Positions 1-7,103 of a stretch of 64,000 nt of DNA are shown here, one piece after another. The notes under the pieces are model-generated. The model searched no databases. It was not told the origin of the DNA and worked only from the letters and a program-made list of their open reading frames with translations. Both the position numbers and the translations under genes were made by a program. This DNA is from Gammaproteobacteria bacterium (GTDB lineage: Bacteria > Pseudomonadota > Gammaproteobacteria > S012-40): NCBI GenBank assembly GCA_029881255.1, contig JAOUMY010000012.1, positions 1-64,000 on the forward strand, read 5' to 3'. How positions within the stretch are numbered: the first letter of the stretch is position 1; each line of letters opens with the position of its first letter.

Positions 1-1
1 T

Positions 2-550
2 GCAGAGAGCGGATTGCACTATAATTATTTTCGGTACTATGATCCGAGTTCGGGGAGATATGTGACGTCTGATCCGATTGGGTTGGACGGTGGGTTGAAT
101 ACGTTTGGGTATGTTGGGGGGAATCCTAATAATCGAATTGATCCATTTGGGCGTAGTCCTGAGGATGTTTCAAACGCATGGAAATGGCTTGAAATTAACT
201 ATCCTGAATTAACTAAAGATGTAAACTACTACACAAATCCCATATTAAACTATACTCTGTACAGTGGCATGGCGTATGGAAACAGTATCGTTTTTCGAGA
301 AAAATATTTAACCGATTGCCTTAGTGACCAACAAGTTGAGGAGCTAAAGGATACATTGATTCATGAACTCTTGCATTTACATTTAAGCAAACAATTGGGT
401 GGTGATTTTAACTATATGGCCTCGGATATATACAGCGGCGGAGAGTATCATGACTGGGTATATCAGAAATCAGCAGAAATTTTACAATATTGGCAAGGTA
501 CCGTACCTGCAAATTCAGCCAGGCCAAGTATTAATACTTATCCTAAGTAG
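2..550 (+). CDS. Rhs C-terminal tip A with HExxH domain (5' end outside window)
   Basis: The reading frame is already open at the window edge, so this is the tail of a longer Rhs protein or an orphan tip. The first 45 or so residues are the typical end of the Rhs core (YFRYYD, then SDPIGLDGG, then IDPFG). The two Asp-Pro motifs DPIG and DPFG are 19 residues apart, as in Rhs proteins that self-cleave to free the C-terminal toxin. After DPFG the sequence is unique. It contains HELLH at nt 362-376, the zinc-binding and catalytic motif of metallopeptidases, with further His and Glu residues downstream (GGEYHDW). Being a toxin is inferred from the Rhs architecture. The metallopeptidase call rests on one short motif. 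A GspG-like gene starts 21 nt downstream. Confidence 0.75.
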   Translation, partial: AESGLHYNYFRYYDPSSGRYVTSDPIGLDGGLNTFGYVGGNPNNRIDPFGRSPEDVSNAWKWLEINYPELTKDVNYYTNPILNYTLYSGMAYGNSIVFREKYLTDCLSDQQVEELKDTLIHELLHLHLSKQLGGDFNYMASDIYSGGEYHDWVYQKSAEILQYWQGTVPANSARPSINTYPK

Positions 551-571
551 AAAAATATTAGAGATTAAGAA

Positions 572-991
572 ATGCTAAAAGCACTCAAAAATAAGGCTGT
601 ATTTGTATTGGTTATTGCATTACTTTTTCTATCGGGCTCTTACTGGATACTGCCAATTGTATATCAGTTGACTACGCACTTTGACGGAGAGTCAAAAGCA
701 AAACAAGTTAAAGCAAAGGCAGATTTAAATCTGATTTCCAAATATGTTGCTATATATGAGAAACTAAACGGCGTGTACCCTAGAGATCTAGAAGTTCTTG
801 TTCCAGCCAATGGGGGAAGTGTTAATGAGTGGTCAATAAATAAGATTCCTATCGACCCATGGGGGAATCCTTATAACTATATAGTGAAAATAGAAAATGG
901 AAATGAAACATTCAGGTTGTGGACTTATGGAAGTGATCAAAAAAAGGGTGGAATTGGTGAAGGTGAAGATTTGCAAGAAACTTCTGAATAG
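572..991 (+). CDS. GspG-like anchored protein P1, candidate immunity protein
   Basis: A 139-residue protein with an N-terminal membrane segment (about residues 9-30) and a periplasmic part that ends like a type II secretion major pseudopilin: YEKLNGVYP, then IDPWGNPYNY, then LWTYGSDQKKGG and GEGED. Those are hallmarks of the T2SSG C-terminal domain and its calcium-binding loop. It has no prepilin peptidase site (no short basic leader ending in G before F-T-L-x-E), so it is unlikely to be an assembled pseudopilin. It sits 21 nt behind an Rhs tip, the usual place for an immunity gene, and two more such proteins follow other tips in the array. The family resemblance is seen; the immunity role is inferred. 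Confidence 0.7.
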   Translation: MLKALKNKAVFVLVIALLFLSGSYWILPIVYQLTTHFDGESKAKQVKAKADLNLISKYVAIYEKLNGVYPRDLEVLVPANGGSVNEWSINKIPIDPWGNPYNYIVKIENGNETFRLWTYGSDQKKGGIGEGEDLQETSE

Positions 992-1091
992 TTCTTTCAA
1001 TTTTAATGTCTACTTATCTGCCTACTGTTCAATTATTTAAATTACGTGCTATGTATCGATAAGCATGGAGTGTCACGCCATTCAAGTGATA

Positions 1092-1703
1092 GACTCAAAA
1101 CAGTGGCTTAGCACGAGATCTCGAAGACAACACAAGCATCGATCTCGGTTTCGCGGGACAGTATTATGATGCAGAGAGTGGATTGCACTAATTTATTTTC
1201 GGTACTATGATCCGAATTCTGGGAGATATGTGACATCTGATCCGATAGGGTTAGATGGTGGGTTGAATACGTTTGGGTATGTTAAAAATCAACCGACAAT
1301 CTCTGTCGATCCGTATGGATTAAATCCGTTTTTGGTGGTTGTGCCGAAGCCAGGTCCGATAGCAAATCCCATTGCTAGTCCTGTGCCTGGAGTTAGCGAC
1401 GTGGATAATGATGGTATCGACGATAACGTAGTTCCTTTTCCCGGTCGTGGAGACACCCAAAGTAAAGGTGAAAATTGTCCGGCTGAACCAGAGGAAAAGG
1501 ACCCCTGTGTAGTAGAATGGAATTATCTAAGAGGCCTATGGGAAGATATTCGGAGAATCGAATCAACTCGAAGTTTGCCATGGGATCAGATAAAGCAAAT
1601 GAAAAGGTACTATAATGATCACGCTGAACGGTACAATGATACATGCGCAGCGTTAGGAAAATACCCAACTGCACCAAAATATTCAATCTTTGAACTTAGG
1701 TAG
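1092..1703 (+). pseudogene. Rhs tip B, core end frameshifted
   Basis: From about 1092 the frame reads a variant Rhs core end ([13 protein letters not shown]) and then hits a stop at 1189. Compared with the other copies, one base is missing in the YNYF codons, which shifts the frame. The rest continues from about 1194 in another frame ([25 protein letters not shown]), and a GTG at 1230 could start a short product. The tip after DPYG is about 125 residues: a Pro-rich linker, an acidic DVDNDGIDD stretch that resembles a calcium-binding repeat, and a charged helical end (WEDIRRIES). I do not recognise its activity. The broken core suggests a silent, displaced tip. The next gene begins just after its stop. 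Confidence 0.65.
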
Positions 1704-1707
1704 CGTT

Positions 1708-2073
1708 ATGAGTTGTGAAAAACTAGATGAAAATGAATTAAAAGAGGCGTCTTCAATATTAGCAAGAATTATCGCGGCTAATTCGCATAATACCTTTTCT
1801 ATATCAGTAAATGAATTGAGTGAACAGATTTATGTAGAAGCTATGGGATTTTGTAATACATTGATCAGTAACAATTGTGATCCCAATTCCGTTTCTAGTG
1901 CGATGAAATATCTGTCAGAAAAGCACACTTTTTCCTTTGATAAGGACAATGGCATACACTGGCCCTATATGTTGGAAGTTTTGTTGGAGATCGTCTGTCC
2001 GCGAGTAGAGTCTGGTGAATACTCAAAGCCTTTTATAAAAGGCTTTGAAAACATACTTAAAAGCTATAGATAG
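1708..2073 (+). CDS. Small acidic protein behind tip B, candidate immunity protein
   Basis: A 121-residue soluble protein with no signal peptide or membrane segment, mostly helical and acidic. I chose the ATG at 1708, which follows tip B's stop by 4 nt; a TTG at 1690 would overlap tip B. The position directly after an Rhs tip is the only hint of function. I do not recognise the family. If it is an immunity protein, its cytosolic location would suggest that tip B acts in the cytoplasm, unlike the tips paired with membrane-anchored GspG-like proteins. Confidence 0.5.
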   Translation: MSCEKLDENELKEASSILARIIAANSHNTFSISVNELSEQIYVEAMGFCNTLISNNCDPNSVSSAMKYLSEKHTFSFDKDNGIHWPYMLEVLLEIVCPRVESGEYSKPFIKGFENILKSYR

Positions 2074-2096
2074 TTAGCGCGTCTGCAACAAGAATT

Positions 2097-2151
2097 GAGA
2101 CTGTACACACATTCTGTGTAACTGCGTTTACACAAAATGTGTCTACAGTCT
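2097..2151. repeat. 55-bp imperfect palindrome, copy 1 (IS-end-like)
   Basis: The left arm reads GAGACTGTACACACATTCTG followed by TGTAA. The right arm, read on the other strand, gives AGACTGTAGACACATTTTG followed by TGTAAA, and about 5 bp separate them. A second copy lies at 5083-5138. The arms look like the terminal inverted repeats of IS256-family elements placed head to head with the body missing. No transposase and no target duplication are visible. It abuts the truncated 5' end of the Rhs gene at 2139, so the element or its remnant probably removed the rest of that gene. The IS family assignment is from memory and needs an ISfinder search. Confidence 0.7.
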
Positions 2152-3485
2152 ACGCACTGCCCATGTTTGTATTCTTGTATGACGCCAACGGCAACCGCCT
2201 ACAAAAGACGACAGATGAGCGCGATCTTGCCTATAACTATGAGACGAACACCAACCGCCTCACCCTGGCCAATAACCGTTCAGTAATTCTGGACGAACAG
2301 GGCAACACCCTCTCAGACAAAGACGGCAAACGTCGTTTTGAATACAACCTGGCCAATCGTTTGGTGCGTTTCTATCGCAAAGACAGACTACACGCTAGCT
2401 ATGCCTATAACGCCTTCGGTCAACGCATCAGCAAGACCCTGCATCACCGTGAAGACAAACATCACGACGATCACGACGATCACGACGATCACGACGATCA
2501 CGAGGCGTATGGCAAACACGATAAGCATCCACACCAGACGATCGTCTATCACTACGACCTCAACGGCCAGTTAATTGCAGAAACCAAACCGGAAGGGGAC
2601 TTGATCAAGGCCTATGTATGGGTGGATGCGACACCGCTTGCCCAGATCAGCGGACATGCAAACAAGGGAATTGGTCATGCGAAAGGTAAGCATAAAAGGG
2701 ATGACAAGAAAGGTGACCGTGAATATGGACACAAACACGTAAAGGAAACGATACACTATCTCCACACCGATCACCTAGGTACACCGCGTATAGCTACGAA
2801 TACAGACGGTGAACAGGTATGGCACTGGATGGGCAATGCGTTTGGAGATACGCAGCCGGTGTGGATAGATCATCACGAAGGGCATCATGAAGGAAAGGCC
2901 ACACACAAATCGCATGACGAAGATAACGGACGTGAACATGACGATGAAGAACACATCAACCTCCGCTTTGCGGGACAGTATCATGATGCAGAGAGCGGAT
3001 TGCACTATAATTATTTTCGGTACTATGATCCTAGTACAGGGAGATATGTGACGTCTGATCCGATTGGGTTGGATGGGGGGTTGAATACGTTTGGGTATGT
3101 TGGGGGGAGTCCTCTAAACTGGGTAGACCCTCTTGGGCTTGCGGAAGTATGCTGGAGCTGGGAGGGGCAATGGCCACATAAATATATTTGTGTAGGCGAT
3201 AAATGTGCGGGAAATTGGCCGTGGCCCGAAGGTAATCACCCAGACTGTCCAAACAGAGGAATGATATTAGAAGAAACCAAAGATGTCGCTAAGTTCTGTA
3301 CTAGCGATAATGGCGCTGGTGGCGAGTGTGAAAAAGAAGAATTTGACCAATGTGTTTTAGAAAGTATTGGAAAAGCAGGTGACTGTTCAGTGTACGACTG
3401 CATGACTAATAACTGTACTCACTGGGTAGATAATGTACGCGAAAGTTGCAAATGGGAAGCAACAAAAAATTGTTGTGCAAAGTGA
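2139..3485 (+). CDS. Rhs protein C, 5'-truncated, with Cys-rich tip
   Basis: The longest Rhs piece here (448 aa). It begins inside the 55-bp palindrome: the GTG at 2139 lies in the repeat and an ATG at 2163 is equally possible, so the usual N-terminal domains and most YD repeats are gone. Visible in order: YD-type repeats (YDANGNRL, YNLANRL, YNAFGQR), an His/Asp-rich insert, the core (THYLHTD-like segment, [22 protein letters not shown]), DPIGLDGG and VDPLG, then a tip of about 115 residues rich in Cys (around 13) with a conserved-looking NNCTHWVDNV near its end. That resembles the Cys motif of NlpC/P60- or LRAT-like enzymes only superficially. A GspG-like gene follows after 20 nt. With no secretion or N-terminal parts it is probably an orphan reservoir of a tip. 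Confidence 0.8.
   Translation: MSTVYALPMFVFLYDANGNRLQKTTDERDLAYNYETNTNRLTLANNRSVILDEQGNTLSDKDGKRRFEYNLANRLVRFYRKDRLHASYAYNAFGQRISKTLHHREDKHHDDHDDHDDHDDHEAYGKHDKHPHQTIVYHYDLNGQLIAETKPEGDLIKAYVWVDATPLAQISGHANKGIGHAKGKHKRDDKKGDREYGHKHVKETIHYLHTDHLGTPRIATNTDGEQVWHWMGNAFGDTQPVWIDHHEGHHEGKATHKSHDEDNGREHDDEEHINLRFAGQYHDAESGLHYNYFRYYDPSTGRYVTSDPIGLDGGLNTFGYVGGSPLNWVDPLGLAEVCWSWEGQWPHKYICVGDKCAGNWPWPEGNHPDCPNRGMILEETKDVAKFCTSDNGAGGECEKEEFDQCVLESIGKAGDCSVYDCMTNNCTHWVDNVRESCKWEATKNCCAK
2463..2498 (+). repeat. 9-bp tandem repeat x4 (CACGACGAT), coding (HDD)n
   Basis: Four perfect copies of CACGACGAT in frame within Rhs C encode His-Asp-Asp repeats. The unit number could change by slippage without breaking the frame. 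The repeat lies in an insert (His/Asp/Lys-rich) between two conserved core segments. Confidence 0.9.
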
Positions 3486-3505
3486 GATAGTGTGAAGTAG
3501 CGACT

Positions 3506-3922
3506 ATGAAAATCCAAAAATCAAAAAGCAATACTGCAGTTGTCGTAATGTTGCCGCTTGTTGCGGGATTCATTTTCTGGAATATTTTCACAAAAGAAAG
3601 TTCAGAATCGTTGGCAAGAAATAAATATGCACAGCTAGCTATAGATCAATTGAATGTAGAGATCGGTAAATTCCGGCAGCAACATGGTCGTTATCCGAAC
3701 GAATCTGGTTGGTTCGTTGAGCTTAAGGACAGTAAACCAAATTCGGTATTTTTAGGAAAAATACCTTTAAAGAATGATGAACCTTTGGATCCTTGGGGCG
3801 CTCCGTATAGATATACGAATCCCGGAATACATAATACGGAAGCCTATGACCTTTGGACCTATGGCGCAGACTATAGTCCGAATGGCGAAGGGGAAAATAA
3901 AGATATTACTAATTGGAATTAG
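3506..3922 (+). CDS. GspG-like anchored protein P2, candidate immunity protein
   Basis: A 138-residue protein with a membrane anchor at about residues 10-28 and the clearest pseudopilin signature of the three: FRQQHGRYP, LDPWGAPYRYTNPG, LWTYGADYSPNGEGENKDI and a final NW. This matches the GspG C-terminal fold end to end, including the Asp residues that bind calcium in real GspG. The N-terminus lacks a prepilin peptidase site. It starts 20 nt behind Rhs C. Its partner tip (Cys-rich) differs from the HExxH tips that precede P1 and P3, so if these are immunity proteins the scaffold is shared while the toxins differ. No other type II secretion gene is in the window. Confidence 0.75.
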   Translation: MKIQKSKSNTAVVVMLPLVAGFIFWNIFTKESSESLARNKYAQLAIDQLNVEIGKFRQQHGRYPNESGWFVELKDSKPNSVFLGKIPLKNDEPLDPWGAPYRYTNPGIHNTEAYDLWTYGADYSPNGEGENKDITNWN

Positions 3923-4044
3923 ATCAAGGCCTTCTCGTAGGCAACACATCCGCGTAAAGGAAACGATACACTATCTCCACACACGATCACCTAGGTACAC
4001 CGCGTATAGCTACGAATACAGACGGTGAACAGATATGGCGCTGG

Positions 4045-4764
4045 ATGGGTAATGCGTTTGGAGATACGCAGCCGGAGTGGCTAGATCATCACGATGAGCA
4101 TCACGAAGGAAAGGGTACGCACAAATCGCATGACGAAGACAATGGACGTGATCATGATGATGACGAATACATCAACCTCCGTTTCGCCGGACAGTATCAT
4201 GATGCAGAGAGTGGATTGCACTATAATTACTTCCGATATTATGATCAGAGCACAGGACGGTATGTGACATCTGATCCGATTGGGTTGGATGGTGGGTTGA
4301 ATACGTTTGGGTATGTTGGGGGGAATCCAAACAGAAATATTGATCTGTTGGGACTAAATTTATGTGATGTGCAGGTTGCCAGTAATTTAATTTCAGATAC
4401 GTTTCCTGATTTAGATTTTCCCAACGTTACATACTCCTTCAGTTTACCTCGGGGCGTGGACGGAAGAATTATAGACGGCACAATCGTGCTTCCGGCTTAT
4501 CAGATTTCGGCTACTTTGTCGCCGTCCCAGTTTAGGCAATTGGTAAATACCTTATATCATGAAACACTTCATGCTAATGATACAGTATTGGGGAGTGCTG
4601 AAAATTATTGGGGAGACAAATGGGACTCCGCTACAGGAGGATTTGGGCTCGGAGCGCACCACTTAGACATTTGGGAAAAAGCAGATATTTTTACCGAATC
4701 GAATAAGGAGAAAATTGATAGGTTGTATGATGAAACCAGCGGAGAGTGTGGATGCGAAAAATAG
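4045..4764 (+). CDS. Rhs tip D with HExxH domain
   Basis: Rhs core homology starts at about 3951, nearly identical to Rhs C, but an extra base at about 3983 puts the first part in another frame. The usable product would start at the ATG at 4045 (MGNAFGDTQ). The core end carries a His/Asp-rich stretch, [15 protein letters not shown] and DPIGLDGG. The second Asp-Pro motif is DLLG instead of DPxG, so self-cleavage there may be lost. The tip (about 130 residues) contains HETLH at nt 4558-4572 followed by GAHHLDIW, which could give the third zinc ligand. Together with tip A this makes two metallopeptidase-like tips, both paired with GspG-like proteins. The gene for P3 begins inside the last codons. 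Confidence 0.7.
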   Translation: MGNAFGDTQPEWLDHHDEHHEGKGTHKSHDEDNGRDHDDDEYINLRFAGQYHDAESGLHYNYFRYYDQSTGRYVTSDPIGLDGGLNTFGYVGGNPNRNIDLLGLNLCDVQVASNLISDTFPDLDFPNVTYSFSLPRGVDGRIIDGTIVLPAYQISATLSPSQFRQLVNTLYHETLHANDTVLGSAENYWGDKWDSATGGFGLGAHHLDIWEKADIFTESNKEKIDRLYDETSGECGCEK

Positions 4765-5075
4765 GATATGTCACTTTAGTTGTCATTACTATAATTGCTA
4801 CTATTTTTCTCGTACCCCAATATTTTCCGCCAGATGATTCGCGTTGCATGGGAGAGATTGCGAGAATGCATTCTGTTAAAAGTGCCATTACGAAATTTAA
4901 GAATAAGTATAACCGATTGCCAAGCGATGTTGATCCCTGGCCTGATCTTGCTGAGTTTCTTGGTTATAATGCGACTCCATTGGATCGGTGGGGAAATGAA
5001 TATGTGCTGAAATTTGGTAGGGACAAAAAAACAATAGAGGTTTTTGCAAAAGGGTTTGATGAAAATTGCCATTAA
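4752..5075 (+). CDS. GspG-like anchored protein P3, candidate immunity protein
   Basis: A 107-residue protein from the ATG at 4752; a GTG at 4746 would add two residues. It overlaps the end of tip D by 13 nt, which suggests translational coupling. It has an N-terminal membrane segment (VTLVVITIIATIFLV) and a divergent, shorter pseudopilin-like region: FKNKYNRLP, then TPLDRWGNEYVL. The DPWG motif has become DRWG and the calcium loop is reduced to AKGFDENC. It is weaker than P1 and P2 as a GspG relative but keeps the same layout and the same position behind an Rhs tip. Confidence 0.6.
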   Translation: MRKIGYVTLVVITIIATIFLVPQYFPPDDSRCMGEIARMHSVKSAITKFKNKYNRLPSDVDPWPDLAEFLGYNATPLDRWGNEYVLKFGRDKKTIEVFAKGFDENCH

Positions 5076-5082
5076 TTACACA

Positions 5083-5138
5083 GAGACAGTAAACACCATT
5101 CTGTGTAACTGCATTTACACAAAATGTGTCTACAGTCT
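5083..5138. repeat. 56-bp imperfect palindrome, copy 2 (IS-end-like)
   Basis: A second copy of the palindrome at 2097-2151, same orientation, differing at a few positions. It lies just after P3, so the two copies bracket the segment holding Rhs C, P2, tip D and P3. Here the right end reads through to GTCTC, completing the mirror image of GAGAC at the left end. Confidence 0.7.
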
Positions 5139-5235
5139 CCGTTTAGCCGGTGCTGCCTGAATCACACTATTCTTTGGGATACATTCCGCCGACTTTTGGG
5201 TATAATCCCGAGAAAATTATCTAAAACAATATCTC

Positions 5236-5859
5236 ATGCGTCGCATCTCCTTATTTTTTCTTTTGATAACACCACTTTTCGGTTCAGTCTCGGCGGCGGA
5301 CTATTCGACCTATTTTTCAATTGGGCGAGGGGTGTGGGCGCAGCAGCCTAGCTATCGGATAATTTATGACAATATTCAAATACAGGTAAATCCACTCACT
5401 GGGCTTGAAGAAGCGGTTAGAGGCTCTGGGGTTCTTGAGCATGAGCCTCTCGACCTGGCTAACCGCAACCATATCGAAATCGGTATTGATATACCATCGG
5501 ATCTCCTTTCAGGATTTGTCTATGAGTTGAGTTTCGCCGCAAATTTCTGGTATCAGCCGACAGGGAAGACGGTGATATCGGAAGATACAACGCTTATCAC
5601 CGGGTATACATGGCATGAATACCCCTTGACGATTGGACTTCGGTATACAGGTTTACCCAACGCAACGTCTTTAGCGGCCGGTGTTTCAAAACACTGGTCG
5701 TCGTTCCATTCGGTTTATTCGAATCTCAATACCTCGAATGTGCTTTCCTTATCAGTCGATGCTAGAACGCGTTTGGTTCGAGATCTTTACGCGGAAGTTG
5801 TATATAGTCGTAACCGATCACCTAGGCACGCCGCGTATAGCTACGAATACAGACGGTGA
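5236..5859 (+). pseudogene. Secreted beta-rich protein cut off by an Rhs fragment
   Basis: The first 190 or so residues look like an exported protein: a signal peptide (ISLFFLLITPLFGSVSA, cut before AD) and alternating strands typical of a periplasmic or outer-membrane beta protein. From about nt 5814 the DNA becomes the Rhs core sequence seen in copies C and D, read out of frame (SPRHAAYSYEYRR), and the frame stops at 5859. The same out-of-frame peptide appears in copy D, which confirms that the Rhs DNA, not this gene, supplies the end. The original 3' part is missing. I do not recognise the family. Confidence 0.7.
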
Positions 5860-5875
5860 ACAGATATGGCGCTGG

Positions 5876-6412
5876 ATGGGTAATGCGTTTGGGGATACAC
5901 AGCCGGAGTGGCTAGATCGTCACGATGAGCGTCACGACGGAAAGAGTAAACACAAATCGCATGTCGATGAAGAACACATCAACCTCCGCTTCGAGGGACA
6001 GTATTATGATGCAGAGAGTGGATTGCACTATAATTATTTTCGGTACTATGATTCGACTACCGGGAGATATGTGACGTCTGACCCGATTGGGTTGGATGGT
6101 GTGAAGAATACATATGACTATGTAAGTGGTAACCCTATTATTCGGATTGATCCAACTGGAAAAAACTGGATTGGGGTTTTTGTACCAGCTGTTTCTATTG
6201 GAGTCGGTTTAATCTGCAATTCTAAAGGCATTGGGAAATGCAAAAAGAATTTTCCTAACTACGGTGATCCTTTACACTCTGATTACAAGGGGTTCCTAAA
6301 ATGTACTAGTGGTATTGCAGGAGTCGTAGGTCTAGGTATGGGAATCAGCACAGATCCGATTGGAGGGGCAGCTTCGGCGGTCGGCGATGCTGTTGGAAAT
6401 ACTAATAATTAG
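5876..6412 (+). CDS. Rhs tip E with glycine-rich hydrophobic C-terminus
   Basis: Rhs core homology begins at about 5814 (accgatcacctaggc). The frame is open upstream, but the first sensible start is the ATG at 5876 (MGNAFGDTQ), equivalent to that of tip D. The core end is [28 protein letters not shown]. The tip is about 100 residues with two glycine-rich hydrophobic stretches (VFVPAVSIGVGLIC and GIAGVVGLGMGI), so it may insert in membranes. The four-helix membrane protein encoded 35 nt downstream is a logical immunity partner. Without N-terminal Rhs parts it cannot be secreted alone; it is probably a stored tip. Confidence 0.65.
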   Translation: MGNAFGDTQPEWLDRHDERHDGKSKHKSHVDEEHINLRFEGQYYDAESGLHYNYFRYYDSTTGRYVTSDPIGLDGVKNTYDYVSGNPIIRIDPTGKNWIGVFVPAVSIGVGLICNSKGIGKCKKNFPNYGDPLHSDYKGFLKCTSGIAGVVGLGMGISTDPIGGAASAVGDAVGNTNN

Positions 6413-6447
6413 GACTGTGATATGTTCAATTTATTTGTCATTGGGTT

Positions 6448-6855
6448 ATGAAATTATTTAATGTAATTTTGTCGGCATTGTTTTGTTTTATAGTTGCTTT
6501 TCTTCCATATATTCAGGCAGCTTCCGGGTCGGGAGTTGACTGGATTATAAGTGTTTGGAAAGCACTAAGTTTGGGAATTGATCTTCCAGAAGAAAGGCTG
6601 GCAGAGATATTCTATATCTCAATTGCAGGATTTTTAATTGGTGTTACATGTGTTGTTCTTCTAGTTACAAAAATAACTAAATGGAGTGAATTTTCAGTAC
6701 TTTTGGGATCGTTGATATCCTTTGCTGCAACAATTTTGTTTGGCGTCTGGATTTTAAGAGATATTCCTGTGATTTCGATCGGTATGATACCTCTAATATT
6801 TTCGGTTTTCAGCTCTTTCAATTCAAAAACAAAACGTCAAGTTTCTGAGAATTGA
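6448..6855 (+). CDS. Four-TM membrane protein, candidate immunity to tip E
   Basis: A 135-residue inner-membrane protein with four predicted hydrophobic segments (about residues 5-24, 53-73, 80-98 and 103-122) and short loops. It closes the array. Membrane immunity proteins are usual for toxins that act on the inner membrane, which fits the hydrophobic tip E just upstream. I recognise no family motif, so the role rests on position and topology. Confidence 0.5.
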   Translation: MKLFNVILSALFCFIVAFLPYIQAASGSGVDWIISVWKALSLGIDLPEERLAEIFYISIAGFLIGVTCVVLLVTKITKWSEFSVLLGSLISFAATILFGVWILRDIPVISIGMIPLIFSVFSSFNSKTKRQVSEN

Positions 6856-7103
6856 GGCTTATCATAAGCTGGCTCACATTCAATGTCGATTTGGTGCTCA
6901 TACAATGGCCATGACCTCTACTGCCTTCAAAAAACACAATAGTGAACCAACTCATAAGTATATCCCTGATATTAGGTAAAATACCAAATCTTGGGTATTC
7001 GCAGTGGTAAGAAATGACGGTATTCTGCGCATACGATTTAGACTAGCCGAAACAAAAGATATATTCGATAAATAACGGCGTAATCTGCAGAAGGAAAGGC
7101 AAT

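Noticed and set aside
2463..2498. Short tandem repeats as a CRISPR array
   Set aside because: The units are contiguous 9-bp copies without spacers and encode His-Asp-Asp in frame inside Rhs C.
572..5075. GspG-like genes as parts of a type II secretion operon
   Set aside because: No prepilin cleavage site, no other gsp gene, and each follows an Rhs tip.
2097..5138. The palindromes as integron attC sites
   Set aside because: They lack the GTTRRRY/RYYYAAC core sites of attC, and no integrase gene is in the window.
5681..5875. Extending Rhs tip E upstream to 5681
   Set aside because: The upstream residues are out-of-phase translation of the truncated secreted protein gene; Rhs homology begins only at about 5814.
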